64,000 nt of DNA from Mangrovibacterium diazotrophicum (GCF_003610535.1 NZ_RAPN01000006.1:62001-126000), one strand, 5' to 3'. Shown: positions 16,807 through 25,135, numbered from the stretch's first letter. A program made the numbers and translations. Notes: generated by a model from the letters alone, not told the origin.

Positions 16807-17505
16807 TTATTTTCTCTTTCCAAGCACTCTTAATAATCTTAAGAACAGGTTAATGAAATCGAGATATAAGGTTAATGCTCCAATTATTGCCTCTTTCTTG
16901 TCCTCATCTGTTCCTTCGTTACCGATGATGTTTAATTGCTTTATTTTTTGAGTATCATAAGCAATCAGCCCAATAAATATCAATATCCCGGCATAGGTTG
17001 TTATCCAGTACAAGGTCTCATTCTGATAGAACATATTAACCGCTGAAGCAATAATTAACCCGATCAATCCCATTAATAAAAGATTGCCCACTTTCGTTAA
17101 GTCAGATTTCGTGAAATATCCATAGATACTCATGATGGCAAAAGTTCCGGCGGTAATAAAAAAGGTCGATGCAATTGAGTCAGGCGTAAATACAAGGAAT
17201 ATTACCGACAAGGTGAATCCGTTTAGGATGGAATATAAGATGAAAATAAGTGCAGCAGTACGTGAACTCATTCTCATAATCCAACCGACGAGATAGGCCA
17301 CTAAAACAAATTCAAGTATCAATAATCCAAAAAAGAACCATCTGCTCTCGGTAAGTATGCTGTTTATATTAACATTCGATGCGGTCCAGATCGCAACGAA
17401 TCCGGTTATAATTAAGGCGATTGACATCCACCCATAAACTTTTACAAAGAATCTTTGAGTTTCGGCTAATACCTCCTCTTTTGGAACCGTGATTTTTTTG
17501 CCCAT
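16807..17505 (-). CDS. Bax inhibitor-1/YccA family membrane protein
   Basis: A 232-residue protein with seven hydrophobic segments, matching the BI-1/YccA (TMBIM) family: VYGWMSIALIITGFVAIW near the start, ILNGFTLSVIF in the middle, and GLIAYDTQKIKQL with the Asp pair region near the C-terminus. It then ends with the characteristic LTLYLDFINLFLRLLRVLG. Bacterial members behave as pH-sensitive calcium leak channels or modulators of membrane proteases such as FtsH. Which applies here is unknown. The gene is bracketed by inverted R2 palindromes and followed by unrelated small genes. Confidence 0.92.
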   Translation of the reverse strand: MGKKITVPKEEVLAETQRFFVKVYGWMSIALIITGFVAIWTASNVNINSILTESRWFFFGLLILEFVLVAYLVGWIMRMSSRTAALIFILYSILNGFTLSVIFLVFTPDSIASTFFITAGTFAIMSIYGYFTKSDLTKVGNLLLMGLIGLIIASAVNMFYQNETLYWITTYAGILIFIGLIAYDTQKIKQLNIIGNEGTDEDKKEAIIGALTLYLDFINLFLRLLRVLGKRK

Positions 17506-17578
17506 TCTGTTTTCGTTTTAAATTTATCAATCTTCTCCACTGCTGCCTCGCAAATCCCTTTGCTCTAGATTAGCTGAT

Positions 17579-17603
17579 GTTACCACGCGATGCAATCGCG
17601 CAG
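17579..17603. repeat. Short palindrome, family R2 copy 3
   Basis: TTACCACGCGATGCAATCGC, inverted relative to the copy at 16764. Confidence 0.65.
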
Positions 17604-17634
17604 GGTTTCTTACACTCCATCTAACTTTTTTAAA

Positions 17635-17790
17635 CTCTCCCCTGCCCCAAAGTAATCCGGCTTTGCCCGTTTCTTCCACTCTTCCCCTCTCTACCCATAG
17701 AGAGGGGCAATTGCGATTCATCGGAACGATTCATCGCGATGGGGTGAGCCAGCAAGCTATCCACTGCTCCGATCACAGATCCGCGCCGAT
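17635..17790. repeat. Long palindromic repeat, family R1 copy 2
   Basis: Nearly identical to copy 1 through the CCCCTCTCTA / TAGAGAGGGG palindrome. Its right tail, CTCCGATCACAGATCCGCGC, contributes the stop codon and final residues (GADL) of the next minus-strand gene. The same tail appears on both sides of copy 4. Confidence 0.8.
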
Positions 17791-18279
17791 GCGAGTGTCG
17801 GGATCGTCCAATAATCTTCGGTCATTCATATTCAGTTCCAGGTCGAGGATCGTCTGCTCTTTCGAAGGACGGTAAATCAGGAACAGGATCAACAGTAAGC
17901 CTACAACTCCGAGATACAATAAATTTCCGGTTAGCAAATACGCAACAACCGCCATAAAGCTTGGTCCTTCAATCAAAGCAAATTTTAGGATTAAGGCCGC
18001 CCGGTATAACATTAATTTCTCCTGCAGGCTCGGTTTGCTGACACATTCTTTTAGGCGTTGTTTAAAAACAATCTGGCTTGCAAAAGCAGCTCCGATAACA
18101 AACACACCAACCACAGGTGCAAGAAACCGGTTAAACTCTTCGTCGCTGCTTGACTCAAAACCGTTTAATTGCAGTACATACGAAATTGCGCTGAAAAATA
18201 CGATTCCCCCCATGAGTGCCAGGTGAACAATCCGAATGGCTGTAAAGTAACCTTGAGTAGTTTGTTTTTCTGTTTCCAT
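17773..18279 (-). CDS. Four-segment membrane protein of unknown function
   Basis: A 168-residue protein with hydrophobic segments at about 14-35, 53-70, 91-112 and 117-136, separated by short charged loops. It resembles small, uncharacterised membrane proteins common in this phylum; no motif is recognised. The C-terminal cytoplasmic tail ends DDPDTRIGADL, whose last codons and stop come from the tail of an R1 repeat. The RDD protein likewise ends in ADL. Comparison with a repeat-free homologue should show whether the original C-terminus was longer. Confidence 0.65.
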   Translation of the reverse strand: METEKQTTQGYFTAIRIVHLALMGGIVFFSAISYVLQLNGFESSSDEEFNRFLAPVVGVFVIGAAFASQIVFKQRLKECVSKPSLQEKLMLYRAALILKFALIEGPSFMAVVAYLLTGNLLYLGVVGLLLILFLIYRPSKEQTILDLELNMNDRRLLDDPDTRIGADL

Positions 18280-18335
18280 AATACAGTATGATTTTGATTT
18301 GTTGTTGTTTTTTCCTCTTTAACAAAGCCCCTTAC

Positions 18336-18360
18336 TCCCATGCAATGCAATCGCATGGAA
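18336..18360. repeat. Short palindrome, family R2 copy 4
   Basis: TCCCATGCAATGCAATCGCA, a diverged R2 copy between two minus-strand genes. Confidence 0.55.
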
Positions 18361-18368
18361 AGGACCTA

Positions 18369-18965
18369 TCAATCATTTTCTGCAATAAATTGAATTACAC
18401 TTTTCCGAATCTCCTCCAGCTCGAAACTTTGGTCTGCACATTTCTGCGCTACGATTTGTTTTAGCGCGGCTATACTTTTGTTTGTCGATGCAACCGGATC
18501 CTCCTCAAAATAATATTCGTAAGCTGCATAATTAATCCATTTATAATAGTTTTCGGCGTAAAGTTCATTGTGCTTCAATGCTATGAAATCGCAGGGATAG
18601 GTTTCCAGGTATGCCCTGCAATCTTGCCCGATATATTCCGATAACGCACCATCTGTTATTTTCAAAACACAGTTAAAAACAAATAAATAGAATGCGCTCG
18701 TCTCCTCATTCGTTGTTAACACGCTATCCAAAAAGGCAAAGGTGAAGTTATCATCTGAGGCCGCAAACTTTCCCATAAAAAATAGCTTCGCATATTTATC
18801 AATATCCGGATGGTTTAAATAAAAGTCGATGGGCCTGTGATTTAACGAATCAACCATCCATTGATTAACCTGGTGGGGATTTTCTTCCGGATTATTCGGT
18901 TCCGGTACCTGGCAAACAGCAACCAACGAGAATAAGCTAAAAAACAGAATCAGCAATCCCTTCAT
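18369..18965 (-). CDS. Exported protein of unknown function
   Basis: A 198-residue protein starting MKGLLILFFSLFSLVAVCQ, a signal peptide probably cut after VCQ. An upstream in-frame ATG at 19028 would add 21 residues that hide the signal, so 18965 is preferred. The mature protein is helical and acidic, with HHPDI/DKYAKLFFMG and a repeated aromatic pattern (NYYKWINYAAYEYYFEEDP). It looks like the small periplasmic proteins that occur in paralogous families in Bacteroidota. No domain recognised. It lies between R2 copy 4 and R1 copy 3. Confidence 0.6.
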   Translation of the reverse strand: MKGLLILFFSLFSLVAVCQVPEPNNPEENPHQVNQWMVDSLNHRPIDFYLNHPDIDKYAKLFFMGKFAASDDNFTFAFLDSVLTTNEETSAFYLFVFNCVLKITDGALSEYIGQDCRAYLETYPCDFIALKHNELYAENYYKWINYAAYEYYFEEDPVASTNKSIAALKQIVAQKCADQSFELEEIRKSVIQFIAEND

Positions 18966-19072
18966 AATATTGAACAGATTACTCCCGGTTTGCATTAGAC
19001 AAGCCTTCGTAGTATGTTCTTTTATCATATGCTCTCAATTAATAATTCTCTCACCTCAACTACTTTCTATAA

Positions 19073-19194
19073 TCTCTCCCCAACCCTCGCAATCCGGCGC
19101 TGCCCGTTTCTTCGACTCTTCCCCTCTCTACCCGTAGAGAGGGGAAATTGCGATTCATCGGAACGATTAATCGCGATGGGGTGAGTCTGCAAGC
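19073..19194. repeat. Long palindromic repeat, family R1 copy 3
   Basis: Same core as the other R1 copies, but with the variant left part CCCAACCCTCGCAATCCGGC shared with copy 4. It ends 16 bp from the stop codon of the next minus-strand gene. Confidence 0.8.
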
Positions 19195-19209
19195 TTAACA
19201 ATGCCCGAA

Positions 19210-20217
19210 TTATCTCAATCTTTTAAGCGCCTTTTTTATTTGTTTGGGTTTTAATTGAATGAGTTCTTCATAATCTTTGTTGTTGGCCACTGCGATATTG
19301 GTACCCAAAGAGCCGGGCAAAGCCATTAGTGCGAGACATTCACCGGTAGCCGACGAATACACCTGAAGGTTTTCGGTGCCCAGCACAGTTGTATTAACAG
19401 CCGGATAAACATAGCCCTCGGTTTGATTTAAAACGACTTCGTTATATTTTTCATTGCTGCAAATCTCGAACTTATGAGGGTAGAGTTTGGCCACTTTCTG
19501 CTCATCCATTTTTCGATGCATCATGAACTCGGGTATCAGGAGGGTTTGGTCTTTAATCCCTTTCGAACGCTTCCGATAAGCGTCCATCACATTGAATGAG
19601 TTCCTCAATTTTCCGGACTCGATATCCTCGGCCCTTTGTTGCACATCATTTAAAGCGATTTGCAACGAAATCGGGTTCACCAGTTTTTCTTCAGCAGTGA
19701 AAGGAATGAAAAACCGCAGCGCATGCCCACCCATTGTTTGACCTTGTTTGACATACAGGCAAACGGCTTTGTGATAGCTGGTCGCTCCCGGTACTCTAAC
19801 ACCACTGGAGTAGTCTAATTTCATGTTTGGCCGGTATGGATCCGGAATAGGCCCAAAGGGCTTCGTATTATGAGACATTTGCTGCACCTTAAAATCCTCC
19901 AAGGTGAGCATAAAGTAGCCTTTCATATCTTTTACAAACTCCCAAGCCTCTCCTTGAGGCAGCACGTCTACAATCGGGCAGAAAGTCCAGTTCTTCTTAA
20001 AGAATTCAACAGCCATTTCATTTTCCGCATCAACCGCCTTTTTATATTCCTCGCCTGCATTTTTCGGGTATTCCTTTGTGCCGATAACAACTCCGCCATT
20101 GCGTAACTCTTCCATATCAGACCGCCGAACAACCGTCGACTGCTTAGCAACAAAGCACGACTGAAACAACATTAAACTGAACAAAAAAATACCACTGAGT
20201 TTTACTTTCTTAGTCAT
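19210..20217 (-). CDS. Large lipoprotein of unknown function
   Basis: A 335-residue lipoprotein, signal MTKKVKLSGIFLFSLMLFQSC with Cys21 as the lipid anchor. The mature protein is basic at its C-terminus (KPKQIKKALKRLR). No catalytic pattern or repeat is seen; there are scattered Cys (about 24, 81, 154, 253 and 293). It reads as a soluble, mixed alpha/beta envelope protein. R1 copies sit on both sides, so it is probably transcribed alone. Confidence 0.6.
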   Translation of the reverse strand: MTKKVKLSGIFLFSLMLFQSCFVAKQSTVVRRSDMEELRNGGVVIGTKEYPKNAGEEYKKAVDAENEMAVEFFKKNWTFCPIVDVLPQGEAWEFVKDMKGYFMLTLEDFKVQQMSHNTKPFGPIPDPYRPNMKLDYSSGVRVPGATSYHKAVCLYVKQGQTMGGHALRFFIPFTAEEKLVNPISLQIALNDVQQRAEDIESGKLRNSFNVMDAYRKRSKGIKDQTLLIPEFMMHRKMDEQKVAKLYPHKFEICSNEKYNEVVLNQTEGYVYPAVNTTVLGTENLQVYSSATGECLALMALPGSLGTNIAVANNKDYEELIQLKPKQIKKALKRLR

Positions 20218-20280
20218 TCGATTAGCTTTTAGTGAATTTTGGTTTTATTTCAATTTATCTTCTATTGACAGGCTTCTGTG

Positions 20281-20475
20281 AAGCTCCGATCACAGATCCG
20301 CGCTGGCGGAGGACTCTCCCCCAACCCTCGCAATCCGGCGCTGCCCGTTTCTTCGACTCGTCCCCTCTCTACGGGTAGAGAGGGGCAATTGCGATTCATC
20401 GGAACGATTCATCGCGATGGGGTGAGTCAACAAGCCATCCACTGCTCCGATCACAAATCCGAGCTAGCGGGGGGA
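20281..20475. repeat. Long palindromic repeat, family R1 copy 4 with direct flanking repeats
   Basis: The R1 core lies at about 20312-20436. It is flanked by two direct copies of a segment of about 26 bp, CTCCGATCACAGATCCGCGC at 20284 and CTCCGATCACAAATCCGAGC at 20444. The right flank contains the stop codon region of the following minus-strand gene. Confidence 0.75.
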
Positions 20476-20835
20476 TTCATTTATTAATTTTCCAAGCACA
20501 AAATAGTACTTAGAATTTCCCCTGAATATAAAAAGAGAGTCCGTCCAAGATTTCTTTACTATTGAATCTCCTATTGATAAATTATCCTGAAGAAACCTTT
20601 GACGATATAATGAATTCGCTGAGTTATGCAGAAAAATTTTTTTGGACCCACTTGTCACAAAACACGCCCCTCTGTCAGTATATAAATCTGTTATTATTCC
20701 TTTAAATTCATCTTTGGTATAGACTTCCTTAAATTCTGAATGTAACCTTTTTGTCTTTGAATGATCTTGAACCGTCAAAAAAACAGCAAAAGAAATAGCC
20801 ATGATAACAAAGAACACAATTCCAATCTTTTTCAT
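20464..20835 (-). CDS. Small membrane-anchored protein of unknown function
   Basis: A 123-residue protein with one N-terminal hydrophobic helix (IGIVFFVIMAISFAVFLTV), probably an uncleaved anchor, and an extracytoplasmic domain of about 95 residues. The domain has a pattern of short strands (FKGIITDLYTDRGACFVTSG, SKKIFLHNSAN), suggesting a small beta-barrel, but I cannot name a family. The C-terminus (NESPR) is encoded in the flank of R1 copy 4. The gene is AT-rich compared with those before it and marks the start of a low-GC block. Confidence 0.5.
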   Translation of the reverse strand: MKKIGIVFFVIMAISFAVFLTVQDHSKTKRLHSEFKEVYTKDEFKGIITDLYTDRGACFVTSGSKKIFLHNSANSLYRQRFLQDNLSIGDSIVKKSWTDSLFIFRGNSKYYFVLGKLINESPR

Positions 20836-20960
20836 AGTTTTACTAATTATGGCCTAGTATTTTAGCATATTATTTAGCAATCTGGAAGGATATTCGTGAA
20901 CCTTTACCCCCTCCAAGCCCCGAGGTAATTCTCCTACCCGAGTTTTCATCTGTTTAGTTT

Positions 20961-21449
20961 TTAAAATTGTGCCGTTGGAAAACCCACTACCCACATCATA
21001 ATCATTCCTGCTATTCCACCTAAAAGCATTAATGGGAGGAACAGTTTAATTTGTTTTGCTGTCACATTTGTATTTCCGCTAAAACTTGATTTTTGAAATA
21101 ATCCTGGGTGTTTTTCAATAAACTCTGCTCCTTCTTTAAAATAGATCCATCTCACACTTAGGACCCAAAGTACGATAATCGAAAAATGGAAAAGTAAAAC
21201 CATTGGATTCATAGCTTTTGGATTAAAGTACTCAAAAGTGTTGTGTGTTATTCCACTTAAGTTTCCAATCATCATAATAACCCACGGAATATTGGCATAG
21301 AACATCCATCCCTTAAAATACTTATCATAGCCTTCTTCCAATTCGGGGTTTTGGGCTATATACTTCTTAGAACGATATTTTAGAACGAATCCATTTGCAA
21401 TCGTTACTGCAATGAACATGATCCAGGCATGTTTAAATATTAGTTCCAT
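20961..21449 (-). CDS. Four-segment membrane protein of unknown function
   Basis: A 162-residue protein with hydrophobic segments at about 5-22, 48-66, 83-101 and 134-155. The first cytoplasmic loop contains KYRSKKYIAQNPELEEGYDKYFKG. It resembles small uncharacterised membrane proteins that occur as single genes in variable regions. Low GC, minus strand and isolation between non-coding gaps make it a possible further unit of the cassette-like block, but I could not find a paired boundary for it. Confidence 0.6.
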   Translation of the reverse strand: MELIFKHAWIMFIAVTIANGFVLKYRSKKYIAQNPELEEGYDKYFKGWMFYANIPWVIMMIGNLSGITHNTFEYFNPKAMNPMVLLFHFSIIVLWVLSVRWIYFKEGAEFIEKHPGLFQKSSFSGNTNVTAKQIKLFLPLMLLGGIAGMIMMWVVGFPTAQF

Positions 21450-21484
21450 TTCTTCGAATTGGTGTTAATGTTTATTCATGTAGC

Positions 21485-21569
21485 GATGCGAGAATCCCTG
21501 CCTGCCGCAGGCAGGCGCAGTTGGCTTACCACCAAAACCCGCCCTGCAATTTGTACGTTGTCTCGGGAC
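21485..21569. other. Possible orphan half of an attC-like boundary
   Basis: The gap between 21450 and 21574 holds the palindrome CCTGCCTGCCGCAGGCAGG (about 21494-21512) and, at 21544-21559, CTGCAATTTGTACGTT. The latter looks like the L'-GTT end of the boundary elements further right. The matching left arm is not found nearby, so it may be the remnant of a rearranged site. Confidence 0.3.
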
Positions 21570-21574
21570 GTAAT

Positions 21575-22726
21575 CTACTTGTTGTCAATTAGTTTATTTA
21601 TTAGTTCATTAACCGCTGTCATCATCACTTCAATATCCTCCGTACTTATTGAATCGTATTTAACATATCTCTTCTTGGATGAATAAGCTGATTTCATCTC
21701 ATCAATACTAAACAAAACCTCCAAATACTTATTATAAATATCTTGTGGAATTTTGCATGATTCAGCCATTGATTGCGTTATCATTGACACATAATCAGGA
21801 TAAATATCGAGAATGGTTGTCCATTTTTTATCCAACTGTTTTCTAATACTTAAACCAGCTACTCCCCAATAAATCATGAGGTCAGAATTATTTTGCCAAA
21901 CATCTATCCATTTCTCAAGAATCTGTGAAATATCATTTGGGCATTGAGATATGAATGTTACCCTATCCGTTTTGTTTTTTTGATTTTGAGATTTTTCTGT
22001 TTCCAAGTATGTAATCTCAATTTTAGGTTTTTCTTTTTCATATTGAACCTTAACAACTCCTCTTATTTCCTCTTTAGTTTTTCCGACGATGTCAGGTATA
22101 AGTATTATGTCATGATTGTATTTGAATAATTTCATTTCAATTAAAGACAGAGAGAAGTTTAGTCCTGGAGAACTTTGCAGTGTGTCAGATAATAATAAAA
22201 GGTTAGGAGAGATTTTATCTCCAATTATGCTCAACTTTAAAATACCTTTATGGAGGTTTTGGATTAAAATATCTATGAAATCCGTTTGGTTTTGATTTGA
22301 AAATTCCTTTGCAATTATTTCTTTCAGCGAAAGTGCTTTTTCACTTTGTGAGTTTCTTTGCGAGGAAATTACAGCATTATTTAAATCATCAAATCCCCAT
22401 TTGCTAATTTCTTTGGCGTAGTCTATCACCTGTGCCAAAACTGTTCTTGATTTCTCTGGATTTCTCCATAATTTGGTTTCTGCAATTATCAATTCGGCAT
22501 CAGAAGTTAGAAATAAAATGTCAATGTATCCTGCACCGCTATTAATCTCTCGACCCAAAGAAATTATTTTTAAATCTTTATTTAAAGGGTTCTCGATTGG
22601 ATATGTTTGAGGATTGTCATGAATTACTTTCTGCAACCAATCCTCGGTAAATTTTGATTCCGATTCGTCAATTTTCATTAACTCAAAATAGTTATCCCTG
22701 GAAATTGAAATTGGTTTAATTATCAT
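21575..22726 (-). CDS. PD-(D/E)XK nuclease-like protein (cassette-like gene A)
   Basis: A 383-residue protein. The N-terminal third has the PD-(D/E)XK pattern GAGYIDILFLTSDAELIIAETKLW, with Asp69, Glu83 and Lys85 as probable metal and catalytic residues, followed by QVIDYAKEISKWGF. This is the arrangement seen in NucS/DUF91-like and DUF4268-type proteins. The rest (about 200-383) is mixed alpha/beta and unrecognised. Cytoplasmic, no signal. It could act on nucleic acid in defence or repair, but no partner methylase or helicase is present. AT-rich, single gene, bounded on its promoter side by an attC-like site. Confidence 0.65.
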   Translation of the reverse strand: MIIKPISISRDNYFELMKIDESESKFTEDWLQKVIHDNPQTYPIENPLNKDLKIISLGREINSGAGYIDILFLTSDAELIIAETKLWRNPEKSRTVLAQVIDYAKEISKWGFDDLNNAVISSQRNSQSEKALSLKEIIAKEFSNQNQTDFIDILIQNLHKGILKLSIIGDKISPNLLLLSDTLQSSPGLNFSLSLIEMKLFKYNHDIILIPDIVGKTKEEIRGVVKVQYEKEKPKIEITYLETEKSQNQKNKTDRVTFISQCPNDISQILEKWIDVWQNNSDLMIYWGVAGLSIRKQLDKKWTTILDIYPDYVSMITQSMAESCKIPQDIYNKYLEVLFSIDEMKSAYSSKKRYVKYDSISTEDIEVMMTAVNELINKLIDNK

Positions 22727-22760
22727 GTTTCATATCTTTTGTGTCGGCATTTTGCATTAT

Positions 22761-22895
22761 GCTCCATAACGTTGAGTATATGCAAAGTAGGCGATTGCGG
22801 GCTTCAAACCTATCAAACCGTTGAGAAGTTGAAGCGGGCTACAACCCTTTAAATTACTACTATCACGCCTATTTTGTATATACATTGTTGTGCCC
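22761..22895. repeat. attC-like recombination site 1
   Basis: AAC at 22768, a 5-nt spacer, then an 18-nt arm (22776-22793, GTATATGCAAAGTAGGCG) pairs fully, with two G-T wobbles, with 22866-22883. A 3-nt spacer and GTT follow (22887). The loop holds a second hairpin around GCGGGCTTC/GAAGCGGGC. This is the R''-L''-loop-L'-R' plan of integron attC sites. Confidence 0.7.
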
Positions 22896-22900
22896 AGTTA

Positions 22901-23755
22901 TTATATTTCCAATCCTATTTTTTCAGCCTTTGTTATCAAATAATTTATAAATGAGCTACACGAAACCAACATATATTTTGCATCACTGAAGTCTGGTTCA
23001 TTTGGTTGCTGGACTATTGCATGTCTTATCCCACTTTCTTTATCATTGGTATAAGCATATATTTTGTCAAATCCTGCTTTTAATTGATTATTTATATTTA
23101 GTCCCTTTTCTTCTAACTTATTCAGAGCTTTGCCCAATGTATTTTCATTAGTTATAATCCTACAAGTTGCCTCAACTGCTGAAATTGATTCCTTTATTGA
23201 ATTTCTATAATTTGGGTTTTTCCTATCAGAGAGTAAGTCAAGCGCATTTTCTAAGTGAACATTTGCTCCATTTAAGGCAGAAAACTGACTCGTATTTTTA
23301 GTCGCAGTAGATAACTCTTCCAATTCAAGTTCATTTGATATCGGCGCAATCAAATTGTCAATTATTCTATACCCAGCAAATTCACGTTCTAAAATAGAAT
23401 TTAATGTGTCGACAAATTCCGTTTTGTTATAATGGTCATAATCCAAATTCAATAAGAACTCTATAAAATCATAACTTTCGTACCATTCGTCTTCAAAAAA
23501 CCTTTTGCGAATAAAATCCTCAATTTGGAATTCATATTCAGGTATTCTGTCAACAGGTAATTTGTAAAAGTGATGCCAAAGCACATTGGCAAACCCATTA
23601 AATTCTCCACGATTATAATTAGAAGGGCGTGGTATTGGGTCGATATAAAGCAATTTAATTATATTCCATAAACCATTCTGTAACTCAGTATCTATAGATT
23701 CTAACTGAATTTCTTTCGTTGCTTTTTTCTTTCCTATTCTTTGTGAAAATCTCAT
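22901..23755 (-). CDS. AbiJ-like abortive-infection protein (cassette gene B)
   Basis: A 284-residue cytoplasmic protein whose first half matches the AbiJ N-terminal domain type 4: MRFSQRIGKKKATKEIQLES, then ELQNGLWNIIKLLY. The second half is the helical C-terminal region typical of AbiJ/HEPN-like proteins (NSIKESISAVEATCRII, LGKALNKLEEKG, KESGIRHAI). AbiJ proteins abort phage infection, probably through RNA cleavage by the C-terminal domain; the RNase idea is inference. The gene occupies its own cassette: GTTGTGCCC at 22887 and GGGCACAAC at 23789 are exact inverted copies at its two ends. Confidence 0.75.
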   Translation of the reverse strand: MRFSQRIGKKKATKEIQLESIDTELQNGLWNIIKLLYIDPIPRPSNYNRGEFNGFANVLWHHFYKLPVDRIPEYEFQIEDFIRKRFFEDEWYESYDFIEFLLNLDYDHYNKTEFVDTLNSILEREFAGYRIIDNLIAPISNELELEELSTATKNTSQFSALNGANVHLENALDLLSDRKNPNYRNSIKESISAVEATCRIITNENTLGKALNKLEEKGLNINNQLKAGFDKIYAYTNDKESGIRHAIVQQPNEPDFSDAKYMLVSCSSFINYLITKAEKIGLEI

Positions 23756-23788
23756 ATACTTAATGTTCGATGTCAGTTTTCTTTAATT

Positions 23789-23991
23789 GGGCACAACGGT
23801 GAGTATAAGATACGTAAGTGATTTCGAAGCTCTTACCTGTCAAGTTGCACTGAGCCAAATTTGCGTTTTGACACAAATTTAATTCTTCAAACCAACCCGT
23901 CAAATCGCAGATTTGGCGGAGCTGATTAAATGCTCGAAAGCTTCGTAAACCACTGAACCACTTATGTTTTTTATACATTGTTGTATGCAGT
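23789..23991. repeat. attC-like recombination site 2
   Basis: AAC at 23795, 5-nt spacer, arm 23803-23820 (GTATAAGATACGTAAGTG) pairs with 23959-23976 at 17 of 18 positions including two wobbles; 3-nt spacer; GTT at 23980. The long loop carries its own inverted repeats (CCAAATTTGCG with CGCAGATTTGG). Confidence 0.7.
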
Positions 23992-23996
23992 TTTTC

Positions 23997-24938
23997 CTAC
24001 TTCAATCCTGCTAATATCTCAGTCAAATTATTCTTTTCAATCGCAAATTGATACTTGTCTGAATAATATTCGCTTGCTGTACTTAAATCAATAAATACTT
24101 TTACAAGTCCTTCATTTTTTGAAATATAATCAAATAAGATTGCCTTATCACCAGATTCCGAAGCTCCATTATTGTAAAAGAAAATCCTTACTGATTCTAC
24201 CTTACCATCAGGGAATTTTAATTTCATTCTACCGAATTTACTGTCTGGGAATGTTTCTTTCATACTCAATGAGCTATTATAAATATCAAAGTATAGTTTT
24301 CCACTTTGAACCATTGCTTTAATATAAACTTCATTATTAGAAGTAATCGAATTCTCACTTGTTCCACGAATTAAGCAATATGCAAATCCATCACCTGTTT
24401 TGTCTCCGAATTCGTCTACATAATTACCTTCTTGCCATTTACCTAAGTTTTTCTCAAATTCTTCTTTTTCTTTTATAGCAACTTTTTGGGCTTCAATTGC
24501 TTCTTTCGTGTCAGAAGATAAATCAGTTCTATCAGTCTTATTTAATTTTAAAGTCATGTCGGAACCAATAGCACTATATTTTAATCCAGTTTCTGTTGGT
24601 ACAATATGGGCTTCGAAGTCTGGTGCAGAAATTATTAAACTGTCATTTCGTTCAACAATTTTAGAATCTAAAAGTGTTGTTTCACCTGCCATAAATAATA
24701 TCCCTTTAATAGAGTCTCCTTTTATACAAAACTCTATCACTGCATTCTCTAAAGCTACATTTAATAATCCCATAGCAAACGCATTTTCACCGTCCATTTC
24801 TGCTTGTAGACTACTTTTTAGTGATTCTTTGTCCACTTCAAAAACTCCTTGAATTTTTGCAGTCGGACTTGTACTACAGGAAATCATAATTGATAAGGTC
24901 ATTACCAGTATCAATCCGATAGTAATTCTTTTTCTCAT
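23997..24938 (-). CDS. Lipoprotein with YVDEFGDKTGD motif (cassette gene C)
   Basis: A 313-residue lipoprotein, signal ending SIMISC with Cys21 as the anchor. The first half is an uncharacterised lipocalin-like stretch. The second half contains KWQEGNYVDEFGDKTGDGFA followed by GTSENSITSNNEVYIKAMV, a domain pattern I recognise from many uncharacterised bacterial proteins but with no known role. It is AT-rich and occupies its own cassette, with GTTGTATGCA at 23980 and TGCATACAAC at 24985 as exact inverted ends. Confidence 0.65.
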   Translation of the reverse strand: MRKRITIGLILVMTLSIMISCSTSPTAKIQGVFEVDKESLKSSLQAEMDGENAFAMGLLNVALENAVIEFCIKGDSIKGILFMAGETTLLDSKIVERNDSLIISAPDFEAHIVPTETGLKYSAIGSDMTLKLNKTDRTDLSSDTKEAIEAQKVAIKEKEEFEKNLGKWQEGNYVDEFGDKTGDGFAYCLIRGTSENSITSNNEVYIKAMVQSGKLYFDIYNSSLSMKETFPDSKFGRMKLKFPDGKVESVRIFFYNNGASESGDKAILFDYISKNEGLVKVFIDLSTASEYYSDKYQFAIEKNNLTEILAGLK

Positions 24939-24984
24939 GTCAATTTATTTTAATTATTACTTATTGGTTTCGGTTTTCTTGAAT

Positions 24985-25123
24985 TGCATACAACGGTCAC
25001 TTGCAAGTTGTCGTTGCGGATTTCGAAGAGCGTCAGTGTCCGACAGGACATGACGGTCAAGAAAGGAGCAGAGACAACGAACACCACTGCACCCGCAATG
25101 CAATTTGCAAAATGTTGGGTGCA
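24985..25123. repeat. attC-like recombination site 3
   Basis: AAC at 24992, 6-nt spacer, arm 25001-25019 pairs with CCGCAATGCAATTTGCAA (25093-25110), leaving one extrahelical base; 3-nt spacer; GTTGGGT at 25114, which fits the integron core GTTRRRY exactly. Confidence 0.7.
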
Positions 25124-25135
25124 GTATTTTATTTA

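Noticed and set aside
16170-20475. Four R1 copies considered as a degenerate CRISPR
   Set aside because: Copies are about 120 bp, palindromic, 1.2-1.5 kb apart with whole genes between them and no cas genes.
22761-25123. attC-like elements considered as simple bidirectional terminators
   Set aside because: Arms are followed by conserved short spacers and AAC/GTT boxes rather than T-runs, loops are 70-140 nt, and gene-specific ends match across whole genes, which terminators do not explain.
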